Assembly: GCA_964651325.1 (NCBI GenBank) | Contig: CAZYXP010000042.1 | Coordinates: 1 to 22,384 of the forward strand | Origin: JADFOB01 sp964651325 | GTDB taxonomy: Bacteria; Planctomycetota; Phycisphaerae; UBA1845 | Length of the DNA: 22,384 nt | Direction: 5' to 3' | Shown: positions 5,782 through 16,616 of the stretch, in pieces | Layout: every line of letters begins with the position of its first letter | Position numbering within the stretch: position 1 is the stretch's first letter | The notes under the pieces: model-generated | The model's database searches: none | The model's input: the letters and a program-made list of their open reading frames with translations, nothing else | What the model was told of the DNA's origin: nothing | Position numbers and translations under genes: made by a program

Positions 5782-6930
5782 ATGGGGAAACCTGAGATCA
5801 TTGCTCCGCACGGCGGTAGGCTCGTAGATCGTACCGGGGCAGCCCAGGCCGCCGACTGCCCGAAGACTACGATTACGCTCAATGCCCGTCAGCAGTGCGA
5901 CTTTGAGATGATCACGATCGGCGCCATGAGCCCGCTTTCGGGCTTCATGGGCGAGCAGGATTACAACAGTGTATGCGACAACCTGGCACTTGCGGATGGG
6001 ACGGTCTGGCCGATTCCGATCACGTGTGCTGTCGATGACGCCACGGCCGGGGCGGTCGAAGTCGGAGAGGTCGTGAGCTTCTGCGACGATCAGGACCGGC
6101 TACTCGGCTACATGAAGGTTTCTGAGAAATACAAGCAGGACAAGAAAAAGCAGGCGATCAAGGCGTTTGGTACCGACGACCTGGCCCACCCCGGCGTGAA
6201 GTTCACGATGGAAGAAGGCGACACGTGCCTGGCGGGCACGATTGACGCCGTTACAGCTCGTCACGATCCGATGTTTGAGGCGCACCGACTCACGCCCGCG
6301 CAGACACGCGAGGAATTCACGCGACGCGGTTGGAAGACTGTGGCGGCGTTTCAGACGCGAAACCCCATCCACCGCGCGCATGAATACCTGACCAAGTGTG
6401 CGCAGGAGATTACGGACGGCCTGTTGATTCATCCGCTGATGGGGGCGACAAAGGATGGGGACATTCCCGCCGACATTCGGATGAAGTGTTACGAGACGAT
6501 CATCGAGAAATACTATCATCCGGACCACACGATGCTGAGCATCCTGCCGGGCGCAATGCGATACTCCGGCCCGCGCGAAGCCATCTTGCACGCGATCATG
6601 CGGCAGAACTACGGATGCAGCCACATCATCATCGGCCGCGACCATGCGGGCGTTGGCAAATACTACGGCACCTACGATGCCCAGGAGATTTTCGACACGC
6701 TTCCCGATGGCGGATTGAAGATCGCCACGCTTCGGTTTGAACATGCGGCCTGGTCCAAGCGAGCGGGCGGGATGGTTAGCGGCAAAACGTTTCCCAAGTT
6801 CGAAGGCGATCAGATTTTCCTGTCCGGGACCAAGGTTCGCGAGATGTTGCTCAAAGGCGAACGTCCTCCGGAGGAATTCACGCGGCCTGAAGTTGCGGAT
6901 ATTCTGATCGGCTCCATGAAAGAAGCGTAG
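5782..6930 (+). CDS. sat: ATP sulfurylase (sulfate adenylyltransferase, homo-oligomeric type)
   Basis: The enzyme catalyses ATP + sulfate to APS + PPi, the first step of sulfate activation. The ATG at 5782 is chosen because AAAGGGAA (5770-5777) precedes it and MGKPEIIAPHGGRLV is the family N-terminus; a start at 5722 would add 20 atypical residues. The product has 382 residues: a PUA-like N-domain (about 1-165) and the nucleotidyltransferase domain with QTRNPIHRAHE (191-201), the family's QxRNPxHxxHE motif, and GRDHAGVG (285-292). It lacks a fused APS kinase domain and is of the single-chain Sat type, not CysDN. No cysC, aprAB or cysH is in the window, so whether it serves assimilation, sulfation or dissimilation is open. 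A DHH phosphoesterase follows on the same strand, and a sulfotransferase-like gene lies just beyond. Confidence 0.95.
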   Translation: MGKPEIIAPHGGRLVDRTGAAQAADCPKTTITLNARQQCDFEMITIGAMSPLSGFMGEQDYNSVCDNLALADGTVWPIPITCAVDDATAGAVEVGEVVSFCDDQDRLLGYMKVSEKYKQDKKKQAIKAFGTDDLAHPGVKFTMEEGDTCLAGTIDAVTARHDPMFEAHRLTPAQTREEFTRRGWKTVAAFQTRNPIHRAHEYLTKCAQEITDGLLIHPLMGATKDGDIPADIRMKCYETIIEKYYHPDHTMLSILPGAMRYSGPREAILHAIMRQNYGCSHIIIGRDHAGVGKYYGTYDAQEIFDTLPDGGLKIATLRFEHAAWSKRAGGMVSGKTFPKFEGDQIFLSGTKVREMLLKGERPPEEFTRPEVADILIGSMKEA

Positions 6931-6935
6931 TAGCC

Positions 6936-6959
6936 GTAGCACAGCCACCCTCGGCTGTG
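6936..6959 (+). repeat. REP-like palindrome with GTAG head (copy B)
   Basis: GTAG (6936-6939) is followed by CACAGCC, a six-base loop and GGCTGTG, a perfect seven-pair stem. It sits six bases after the sat stop. It is 22/24 identical to copy C (2028-2051, opposite strand), so it is a dispersed element and not a sat-specific terminator. No T run follows it. Confidence 0.65.
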
Positions 6960-7020
6960 GTCTTCGGCGCGATCAGCCCATTGCGATTGAATCCGGCACG
7001 AGGCCCGATAGCGAGTAAGC

Positions 7021-8040
7021 ATGACGACAAACCCAGACGGTGACGCCGATCGCCGGATTCCTGACGACATCGTGTCGGCGCTCGCAGGCATGCGTGCGCC
7101 GATCATGATCAGCCATGTAGTTCCGGACGCCGATGCGCTTGGATCCATGTTCGCAATGGCTCGCGCCTTCAGATCAGATCGGTGTCGCGCGAAGGTTTCG
7201 CTGCCGGATGGTTCCCTGTCGAAGCGGTTGGCGTTCATGCTCGATTGGGCCGAGGTGGAGGTCGCCACCGGGGGCGATTTCTCGGATGCCGACGGGTTCA
7301 TTGCCCTGGATACCGCCAAGAAGCCTCGCTGCAATATCGAGAAGGCGATCAAGGAAACGGACTGGTCGGCGGGCAGGCCCTTGCTCAACATCGACCATCA
7401 CGCCACCAACACGGCGTTTGGGGCGATCAACTGGATCGCCGGCGACGCAAGCAGCGCGTGCGAGATGGTCGGTCAGTTGCTCCTTTCGATTGGAAAGCCG
7501 GTCGATGCCATCACGGCATCACTGCTCTACGCAGGTATCCAGACGGACACGCTGGGGTTTTCGCTCCCGACGACAGGCGCGGCCACACTGAAGACGGCGT
7601 CTCAGTTGGCTTCGCTGGGCGCTCGAGTCGGCGAGCTGGGCGAGCGGACGGATCGAAATCAGACACAGTCGGAATTCAATTTGATGCGCACCGTCTACGC
7701 CAACACCAAAGCCGTGGCCGACGGTCGAATAGCGTACAGCAGCGCCAGCCACGAGGAAATCCATTCCGCCGGGTGTACCGCCGCGGATATCGACGATCAA
7801 ATCAACGTGCCGAGATCGCTCAACGGCGTGGTGTTGGCCATGCTGTTCACCGAGGGGCACAAGGGCAAGACGCGGATCAACTTCCGAGGTTCGGGTGAGG
7901 TGACGGTCGTTGAGCTGGCGGGGCTTTTCGGCGGCGGGGGTCACAGCCAGGCCGCCGGGGCGATTTTGAGTTGCCCCCTGGAGGAGGCCATCGCCCAAGT
8001 GTTGCCCAAGGCGGAGGCGCATCTGAAGAAGTTCGCGTAG
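7021..8040 (+). CDS. DHH/DHHA1 phosphoesterase, NrnA-like (nanoRNase / PAP phosphatase family)
   Basis: The protein has 339 residues and starts at ATG 7021. The Mn-binding DHH motifs are present: SHVVPDADALGS (H32, D36, D38), D97 in IALDTAKK, NIDHH (D125-H127) and GIQTDT (D176). The C-terminal DHHA1 substrate-binding domain has the GGGGHSQAAG motif at 304-313. NrnA family members degrade 2-5 nt RNAs, and many also remove the 3' phosphate from pAp, the by-product of PAPS-dependent sulfate transfer. Length and domain order match NrnA. It lies 90 bases after sat on the same strand, with a REP-like element between, and converges with a sulfotransferase-like gene, so the pAp role is attractive here. 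DHH proteins of similar layout can also act on cyclic dinucleotides, so the substrate is not certain. Confidence 0.85.
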   Translation: MTTNPDGDADRRIPDDIVSALAGMRAPIMISHVVPDADALGSMFAMARAFRSDRCRAKVSLPDGSLSKRLAFMLDWAEVEVATGGDFSDADGFIALDTAKKPRCNIEKAIKETDWSAGRPLLNIDHHATNTAFGAINWIAGDASSACEMVGQLLLSIGKPVDAITASLLYAGIQTDTLGFSLPTTGAATLKTASQLASLGARVGELGERTDRNQTQSEFNLMRTVYANTKAVADGRIAYSSASHEEIHSAGCTAADIDDQINVPRSLNGVVLAMLFTEGHKGKTRINFRGSGEVTVVELAGLFGGGGHSQAAGAILSCPLEEAIAQVLPKAEAHLKKFA

Positions 8041-8054
8041 CGCCGCGGATCGTG

Positions 8055-8639
8055 TCAGGTCGGATCGCGGTGGCGCTGGTGGTACAGCGACGGGTCGATC
8101 ACGGCGGCCATGGCGGCCGTGTTCAGCGGTCGGCCTAGGAATTCGCTGACGGCGTTGACGCACGTCGTGGGCGATTCGATGACCTCGTTGTAATTGACGA
8201 ACAGCACGCGGAAACTCTCGCGCGCCGTTAAATATGTTTCGACCTCTTGGAGCTGGGTCCGAAACACTTGCCGCACGCGCGCATCCGGCATGTCTGGATC
8301 TTGTCCGCCGGATCGGCCGAGCATCGCGTTTTGTGAGCGGATGACCTCGTCCAACGACCGCCGCATGAATACCACCCGGTACAACCGATCCAAGGGCAAG
8401 GCTTCAAGGAGCAGGTAGGTCATCTTGACGACCTTGCCGCCGGCCTGAGCGAGCCACGAGGCGTCTTCGGTGGTCCGCTTGACCGGTTCAAACTCAAAAT
8501 AGCCACGGGGATTGTGCTCGTCAGGCTGGCGAACGCCGTCGGTCAAGACGGGAATCCCGCCCGCGTCGATCATGTGCACCATCATGGAGGTGCCCGATCG
8601 AGGAAGCCCGGAGACAATCGTTATCGATGTTGATTCCAC
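8055..8639 (-). CDS. Sulfotransferase family protein
   Basis: The protein has 194 residues with a GTG start (8637-8639). The N-terminal SGLPRSGTSMM (10-20) is the P-loop-like 5'-phosphosulfate-binding motif. FMRRSLDEVIRSQ (91-103) matches the 3'-phosphate-binding region, with Arg93/94 and Ser102 as candidate ligands. This family moves sulfate from PAPS to sugars, proteins or small molecules. It is short compared with common 250-300 residue members, but both cofactor motifs are present. It has no signal peptide or membrane segment. The gene converges with the NrnA-like gene (14 bases apart) and lies downstream of the SDR gene in the dnaE direction after a 266-base gap of repeats. The acceptor is unknown, and some relatives with this fold act as kinases or are uncharacterised. 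Confidence 0.75.
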   Translation of the reverse strand: MESTSITIVSGLPRSGTSMMVHMIDAGGIPVLTDGVRQPDEHNPRGYFEFEPVKRTTEDASWLAQAGGKVVKMTYLLLEALPLDRLYRVVFMRRSLDEVIRSQNAMLGRSGGQDPDMPDARVRQVFRTQLQEVETYLTARESFRVLFVNYNEVIESPTTCVNAVSEFLGRPLNTAAMAAVIDPSLYHQRHRDPT

Positions 8640-8796
8640 GTGATCCGTCCCGTCTTGCCCGACACGAGGCCGTCGTGTTCGCGTGTGGCGGCTCGGTCAG
8701 CCGAGACGCACGCGCTATCGGCGCCAGCTTACCGCAGCCACGGCAGCTTGCAAGACGCACGTTGTTGCCGTACAGCCGCGGGTGGCCTCCCGCACC

Positions 8797-8825
8797 CGCC
8801 GCGCGGGCTGAAGCCCGCGGCTCAG
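8797..8825 (-). repeat. Dispersed 29-bp palindromic repeat, inverted copy of 20155-20183
   Basis: This sequence is the exact reverse complement of 20155-20183 across all 29 bases. Its core is a CGCGGGC / GCCCGCG stem with a four-base loop. It lies in the 266-base gap between the sulfotransferase and SDR genes. Exact identity over 11 kb suggests recent copying or constraint. It lacks the GTAG head of the other palindromes and so may be a different family. Confidence 0.7.
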
Positions 8826-8830
8826 AACGT

Positions 8831-8888
8831 GTAGACGAATCTACCTTTCTCTCACTTCTTCTTGGTGCCTTTGCGTCTTGGTGGTCAA
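8831..8888. repeat. Small GTAGA/TCTAC hairpin and Thr/Leu-like CTTGGTGCC periodic sequence
   Basis: GTAGA (8831-8835) and TCTAC (8840-8844) form a short hairpin. It is followed by a T-rich stretch with a rough 9-base period (CTTGGTGCC, then TTTGCGTCT, then TGGTGGT) from 8861 to 8887. This resembles widely dispersed intergenic sequence of this style in planctomycetes and related phyla, which I recall but cannot verify. No gene is visible in 8640-8905. Confidence 0.3.
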
Positions 8889-8905
8889 CCCGCTGCGCCG
8901 GCTCA

Positions 8906-9748
8906 CTATGCGTGCGTCGGGAATTCGAGATGCAAGCCGAGCGTTTTCTTGATCAATGCGTTGCGGACGCGCTTGCCAATGGATTCGTTTTCGCCAGCGG
9001 TGTCGATCCATCGAGCGGGGGCCAGGTTTCCTTCGCAGAGCACGCGATCATAAAGAAACCGACGCGGCTCCGGCTGATCGTCCACCAGGTTGAGCACGCC
9101 GCTGTAGGTTGATTCGCAGAGCAAACCCAGCGCTTGCACCACGTCCCTTACGTGAATTAGGTTTACGAAGGTGTTTCCGCCGGGCATGTCTTCGCCGGAG
9201 GCCCGGCGAATGCGTTCGCTTAGCGCACGACCTGGGCCGTGGATTCCGCCGAGCCGGACGACGGCTGCGGTGCTACCCACGCCCACCGGCTTGCCCGCGT
9301 TTAGCAATATGCCTTCCGCCCGCAGCAACACCCTACCGCGATCATCGCTTGGATCAGGCGCGCAGGATTCATCGACCCACCGGCCGTCCGATTGTCCGTA
9401 GACGCGGGTCGATGACGTGTAAATGACGCGGCGTACGGCAGTGTCGGTCGCGGCGGACATGAGCGACCGCAATCCGTCAACGTACACGCTGCGGTAGTTA
9501 CCCGCCCTTCCGGCCCCGGCGCAGCACACGACGATCCGGCGATCGGCGAAGAGTTCTCTCAGTTTGTCGGTTTGATCCAACCGGAGCAGTCGCGCGGGGA
9601 TGCCTATGGCCTCCAGCTCGGTTTGGCGCTTCGGCGTGGTGGTCGTCCCGACCACATCGTGTCCGTCGGCCAGGAGCCTCTGGGCGAGCCTTGATCCCAC
9701 GTAGCCACAGCCGACGATGGCGATGCGTGCCAAAGATGGACCGCTCAT
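8906..9748 (-). CDS. NAD(P)-dependent epimerase/dehydratase-like protein (extended SDR)
   Basis: The protein has 280 residues and begins MSGPSLARIAIVGCGYVGSRLAQ. The GCGYVG (13-18) is the Rossmann dinucleotide-binding motif. IYTSSTRVYG (109-118) supplies the SDR serine and tyrosine (S113, Y117), but the usual Lys four residues after Tyr is not present, as in atypical extended SDRs of the YeeZ type. NLIHVRDVVQAL near 195 is the conserved region after the substrate loop. The reaction and substrate cannot be told from sequence. It begins 33 bases after the dnaE stop on the same strand and is probably cotranscribed with it. The protein is cytoplasmic with no membrane segment. Confidence 0.8.
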   Translation of the reverse strand: MSGPSLARIAIVGCGYVGSRLAQRLLADGHDVVGTTTTPKRQTELEAIGIPARLLRLDQTDKLRELFADRRIVVCCAGAGRAGNYRSVYVDGLRSLMSAATDTAVRRVIYTSSTRVYGQSDGRWVDESCAPDPSDDRGRVLLRAEGILLNAGKPVGVGSTAAVVRLGGIHGPGRALSERIRRASGEDMPGGNTFVNLIHVRDVVQALGLLCESTYSGVLNLVDDQPEPRRFLYDRVLCEGNLAPARWIDTAGENESIGKRVRNALIKKTLGLHLEFPTHA

Positions 9749-9781
9749 GGTCGTAGGCTCCGCGTTATCGTGACGGCTTGG

Positions 9782-13360
<3,579 letters not shown>

Positions 13361-13514
13361 CGATTAACCCGACTCCTTTCGAGGTACATGACCTTCGCAG
13401 GCGAGCGGTGTGACCCGCCGGGCGACCAAAAGGCGCCGCAAAAGCGAGTGTAGATCATCGGGGCCGCCATGTCCAAACGGGCCGTGGATCACCCGTTCGC
13501 CGCGGGTCTGCTTT

Positions 13515-14096
13515 CTATCGAACCTCGATCTCAACTTCCAGAAAATCAAAACTGGCCACATTTTGTAGCGTGGTATCGCATCCCACAACCGGAACCGCAT
13601 CCCGGATGACGTCATTCATTACGGTCAGGCGGATGTAATGAAACCCGGGCTGCAATTCGATCTGAGGATCGGCTTCGGTCGAGAATTCCTCCCCGGCCGC
13701 GACCGTGCAGCCGTCCGTGTCGGTGGCCGCGGCGCTCCAGCTGAAGGTGAGCACGTCGCTCTCGGTGCCCGCGTCGCTCCCGCTGCCTATGAGCTGAACC
13801 AAGACCGCCCCACCGACCTCCGATGCCTCAACCACGAAGCCCGTCTCCCCCGGCGCGACCGTCTGCCCTTCCAGTGCCTCAACATCGATCGAGGGCGTCG
13901 GCCAGGAGCTCGTGCATTCGACCGCGTTTTGAGCACAAAGGCTTTGAAACGCGGACCGCCGCTGTTGAGCCGCCAGACCATTGGGGGCCTCGGCGACCGG
14001 CTGTGGGTTGCACCCGCCGAGCAGGCCGGCTCCCGCTACGGCGATCAGCCATTCCCTCAGTTTCCACCGCGTTTTTTGAACATCAGCACGACGCAT
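13515..14096 (-). CDS. Predicted lipoprotein with a single beta-sandwich (PKD-like) domain
   Basis: The protein has 193 residues. The start ATG (14094-14096) has GGGAG eight bases upstream. A basic n-region is followed by LIAVAGAGLLGGC, a good lipobox with Cys29 as the lipidated residue. The rest reads as an exported beta-rich domain (SDVLTFSWSAAATDTDGCTV..., then LQPGFHYIRLTVMNDV...) reminiscent of PKD/Ig-like repeats, with several Cys that could form disulfides. I do not recognise the family and no catalytic motif is seen. It lies upstream of dnaE on the same strand after 154 bases and diverges from the exported protein at 14479. Its function is unknown. Confidence 0.65.
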   Translation of the reverse strand: MRRADVQKTRWKLREWLIAVAGAGLLGGCNPQPVAEAPNGLAAQQRRSAFQSLCAQNAVECTSSWPTPSIDVEALEGQTVAPGETGFVVEASEVGGAVLVQLIGSGSDAGTESDVLTFSWSAAATDTDGCTVAAGEEFSTEADPQIELQPGFHYIRLTVMNDVIRDAVPVVGCDTTLQNVASFDFLEVEIEVR

Positions 14097-14478
14097 GGCC
14101 TACTCCCTGAGTTTTTTTCGGACCTTGGATTCCAAGAAAGGTTACGGTCGGCCGTGGACAAGTACAAGTGGGCCCCGGATTGCTGCGGCGTGGTAAGGAG
14201 GGGAGTTTGCCACAGAGGACACAGAGGTCACAGAGTGGACAGAGGGAGTTTCATGCTGGGCGTTCGGACCGCCGGAAGTGGCCGAAGTCGATCCCTGGCC
14301 CACCTCCTTTCGGAGATGGGGAAGCCGATGATGCCTGCCGATCGGCCACTAAGTTGGAGTAGGTTGTGCAGCAGCCGGCGTCTAACACCGGGCGCGGTGA
14401 AGTAGGGACGGAACTCATTGATGGAGCAGCGGAAAATCGTTGGCAAGACGCCCCGCTGGCTGATAGGATCGGATCATC
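14097..14478. other. Divergent intergenic region between two exported-protein genes
   Basis: These 382 bases separate genes on opposite strands and so should hold both promoters, but I see no convincing -35/-10 pair. Contents are a short near-palindrome CTTGG-ATT-CCAAG near 14126, a T7 run at 14111, and the 9-bp tandem repeat at 14211-14246. Open frames here look like shadows with no recognisable protein. Confidence 0.4.
14211..14246. repeat. Four-unit 9-bp tandem repeat (CACAGAGGA type)
   Basis: Units are CACAGAGGA, CACAGAGGT, CACAGAGTG and GACAGAGGG. Each has nine bases, and each of the last three differs from the first at one to three positions. The repeat is not coding in any convincing frame. 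It may be a member of a dispersed intergenic family. Confidence 0.7.
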
Positions 14479-15222
14479 ATGGTACGGAATTCACAGCTCG
14501 CATGGGGTACTCGAATCGGCATCGTCGCCAGAGCCGGTGGCAAGGCGCTCCGAATGTTGGCGGTCGCGCTGTTATTATGGGGAAGCCAAACCGCCTGCGC
14601 TCCGCCGCGATCGCGGTTCCTGGTTCCGGCGGCCAACCGCCCGCAAGCGGCATCGAGCGCGAAGCCAGTCGCCAGGCTTGTACATTTCCAAGACTCAAAA
14701 GCTCCGCGTCCGTCAGATCCGGTCATGGGGCCACCAGAACCCAAGAAACGAGATAGGACCTCGGAAAACCGGCCTGTACCAACACGCACCAAGAGCGTCC
14801 CGCCGCTAGGCCCTATCCTGGCGACCGCGCCAAACGCCCCACCGCCATTGCCGTATACAGTTCCCGGTCTGTCCTACCGCGTGATGGCTACGTTTGCCAC
14901 GACCGCGGCGATCGGCGTGGCGTCTGAAGTTCGGGGCGCCGGCGAGGAGATTTCTCAATCGTTGCTGTTTTCACCGGAAGGAGCCGCCGGCAAGCTCGGC
15001 CGAACGACGGCCCCGACCGTGCTGGGCGGTCAGACCGTCGCCCGCTTCAATCGCCAGCAAGGGGCCGCCACCGGCTTCACCTTCGGCTCACGCAACAACA
15101 TTTTTACCGCCCGATCCAATCCGGCCGGCGGCGCGGGCGGGCGATGCCGCGAGTTGGCCGGCGCCGGTTTCTTCGGCGGCGATCATCGACGATGCAACCA
15201 AGCCGTGCGGCGGCGACGTTGA
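14479..15222 (+). CDS. Predicted exported protein, Pro/Arg-rich linker, unknown function
   Basis: The protein has 247 residues from ATG 14479; a shorter start at ATG 14554 (MLAVALLLWGSQTAC) is possible. The hydrophobic segment MLAVALLLWGSQTAC ends at Cys40, so a signal peptide or weak lipobox is likely (the QTA before Cys is not a strong lipobox). A Pro/Lys/Arg-rich low-complexity linker of about 80 residues follows, then a Gly/Ala-rich region (about residues 130-220, with LSYRVMATFATTAAIGVASEV and FTFGSRNNIFTARSNPAGG). The last 30 residues are Arg/Cys-rich (GRCRELAGAGFFGGDHRRC). An open alternative frame continues past this stop, so a frameshift near 15120-15180 cannot be excluded. I recognise no family. 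It is divergent from the lipoprotein at 13515 and convergent with the protease at 15414. Confidence 0.5.
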   Translation: MVRNSQLAWGTRIGIVARAGGKALRMLAVALLLWGSQTACAPPRSRFLVPAANRPQAASSAKPVARLVHFQDSKAPRPSDPVMGPPEPKKRDRTSENRPVPTRTKSVPPLGPILATAPNAPPPLPYTVPGLSYRVMATFATTAAIGVASEVRGAGEEISQSLLFSPEGAAGKLGRTTAPTVLGGQTVARFNRQQGAATGFTFGSRNNIFTARSNPAGGAGGRCRELAGAGFFGGDHRRCNQAVRRRR

Positions 15223-15413
15223 TCCTCATGCTGAGCCCAACGGCTTGAGATGGTTCCGAATGGATGTGCCCCCTGTGGCGCAGAATCTCGTCGCCCAACA
15301 GGTTCATAGTCGTCGGCTTCGCTGGGGCCGCAAGGACTGGGTCCGTGCGTGCCATGGCATGCTTCCGGTGCCACACTCTTGGCCATTCCGGCGGCTCGCT
15401 TATCAGTCGCTTC

Positions 15414-16616
15414 TTAGTCGAATGTCGGGGCGAAGATCGACGCGAAGTAAATGGAAGGATCTTGAATCACGCCCGTGAGAACCGCGCTGACCAGCTCGCC
15501 ATCGACGACTTGATCCGACTGCAGCTGCCCTCGGCCAAGGGGCAACTCGCGGAAAAAGGCCACCGTCGCGCTGCGGTTCATGACGTCCATCTGTTCCACG
15601 TGAGCAAGCCCCACCAGATGGCCAATCTCATGCGCCGCCGTCTGCGACAGCGAGCGTACGATGTTGCCCACGGAATCGGTGACGGCGGTGCGGCAGTCAA
15701 GCCCGCGCCCCTGAAAGCTTCCGACGTACACGTTGGCCTGATCGTCTCGCATCCGATTGCCGATGTCCAAGCCGGCGCCTCGAGGAAGCACCTCACCAAA
15801 CACGACCCGCGCCAGACATTGAGGACGCGCCGGGTCAGGCGGCGTTGTGGCCACATCGATCACATCTTGAGCCTCCGCGAGCACGCGATCCGGCAGGAAA
15901 TGAACGACCGAAACATCCTTGCCCTCAGACGTCGGACTTGCCGTAGCGTCACCAGAATCGACAATCTCAATGGGCGTCTGAGCGAAGCGTTCTTGCAGCG
16001 CCGCAATGATCCCGTTGCGCACCAACGCGGAAGTCGACGCTAGAAAAGCACGCTCTTCGTCGGTGCCATCGAGTGCGTCCCACAGACCCGGGTCGGTAAG
16101 GAACCCTTCCGCAAACGCGATTCGAACTCTTTGCCGTGTCGGGGGATCGGGCCGGGATGCGCATGCCGATATCGTGACGCTGGCCTGGCGCGCCGCTGTA
16201 GCCGCTGCGGGCTCATACTTGAGCAGCAAGAAATGCCGTCCTTCGCGCAGCACGGCGTATTCCAGTGCCTCTCCCGCGGATCCACCGCCCGCAACAAACG
16301 CGACGTCGCTAACGGCCTGGCCATCCGTCTGATCATCGGCGACGAGGATCAGCATCTCTTGAACCGCTTCGCCCGCCACTTCGATCGCCAGGCAATCACC
16401 GCTGACGAAATCGCCGAGCACCGCCAACTCGCCGGTGAGCTCGGCGGACTCGCCGTCCGGCGTCAATCGGGGCGCGGCCGCAAAGGGATTGGACTCGGGC
16501 GCAAAAGGAACGTCGCAAGCGGAAAACAGGCTCGCCATCGCCCCGATGATCGCTATCACCGCGCGATCGCGCAGCCAGCGCAACGAACTCCAAATGTTAT
16601 CCCGGTGTTGAGTCAT
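15414..16616 (-). CDS. Putative metzincin-type zinc metalloprotease lipoprotein
   Basis: The protein has 400 residues. The ATG (16614-16616) overlaps the upstream gene's TGA as ATGA, supporting this start and translational coupling. An N-terminal hydrophobic stretch IAIIGAMASLFSAC ends in a probable lipobox Cys34. A beta-rich region (about 55-155) resembles exported pre-peptidase-type domains. The catalytic part begins near 163. HEIGHLVGLAH (329-339) gives the three zinc ligands H329, H333 and H339 with the general base E330. Met346 in DVMNRS is the Met-turn, so this fits the metzincin signature HExxHxxGxxH plus Met. No propeptide cysteine switch is apparent. The substrate is unknown. Family assignment within metzincins (matrixin-like or other) is uncertain. 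It is the last gene of the kinase-led operon and probably acts at the cell envelope. Confidence 0.8.
   Translation of the reverse strand: MTQHRDNIWSSLRWLRDRAVIAIIGAMASLFSACDVPFAPESNPFAAAPRLTPDGESAELTGELAVLGDFVSGDCLAIEVAGEAVQEMLILVADDQTDGQAVSDVAFVAGGGSAGEALEYAVLREGRHFLLLKYEPAAATAARQASVTISACASRPDPPTRQRVRIAFAEGFLTDPGLWDALDGTDEERAFLASTSALVRNGIIAALQERFAQTPIEIVDSGDATASPTSEGKDVSVVHFLPDRVLAEAQDVIDVATTPPDPARPQCLARVVFGEVLPRGAGLDIGNRMRDDQANVYVGSFQGRGLDCRTAVTDSVGNIVRSLSQTAAHEIGHLVGLAHVEQMDVMNRSATVAFFRELPLGRGQLQSDQVVDGELVSAVLTGVIQDPSIYFASIFAPTFD

Noticed and set aside
8041..8100. Bidirectional terminator between convergent DHH and sulfotransferase genes
   Set aside because: Only a partly paired CGCCGCG/CGCGGTGGCG segment is seen, mostly inside coding sequence and without T runs.
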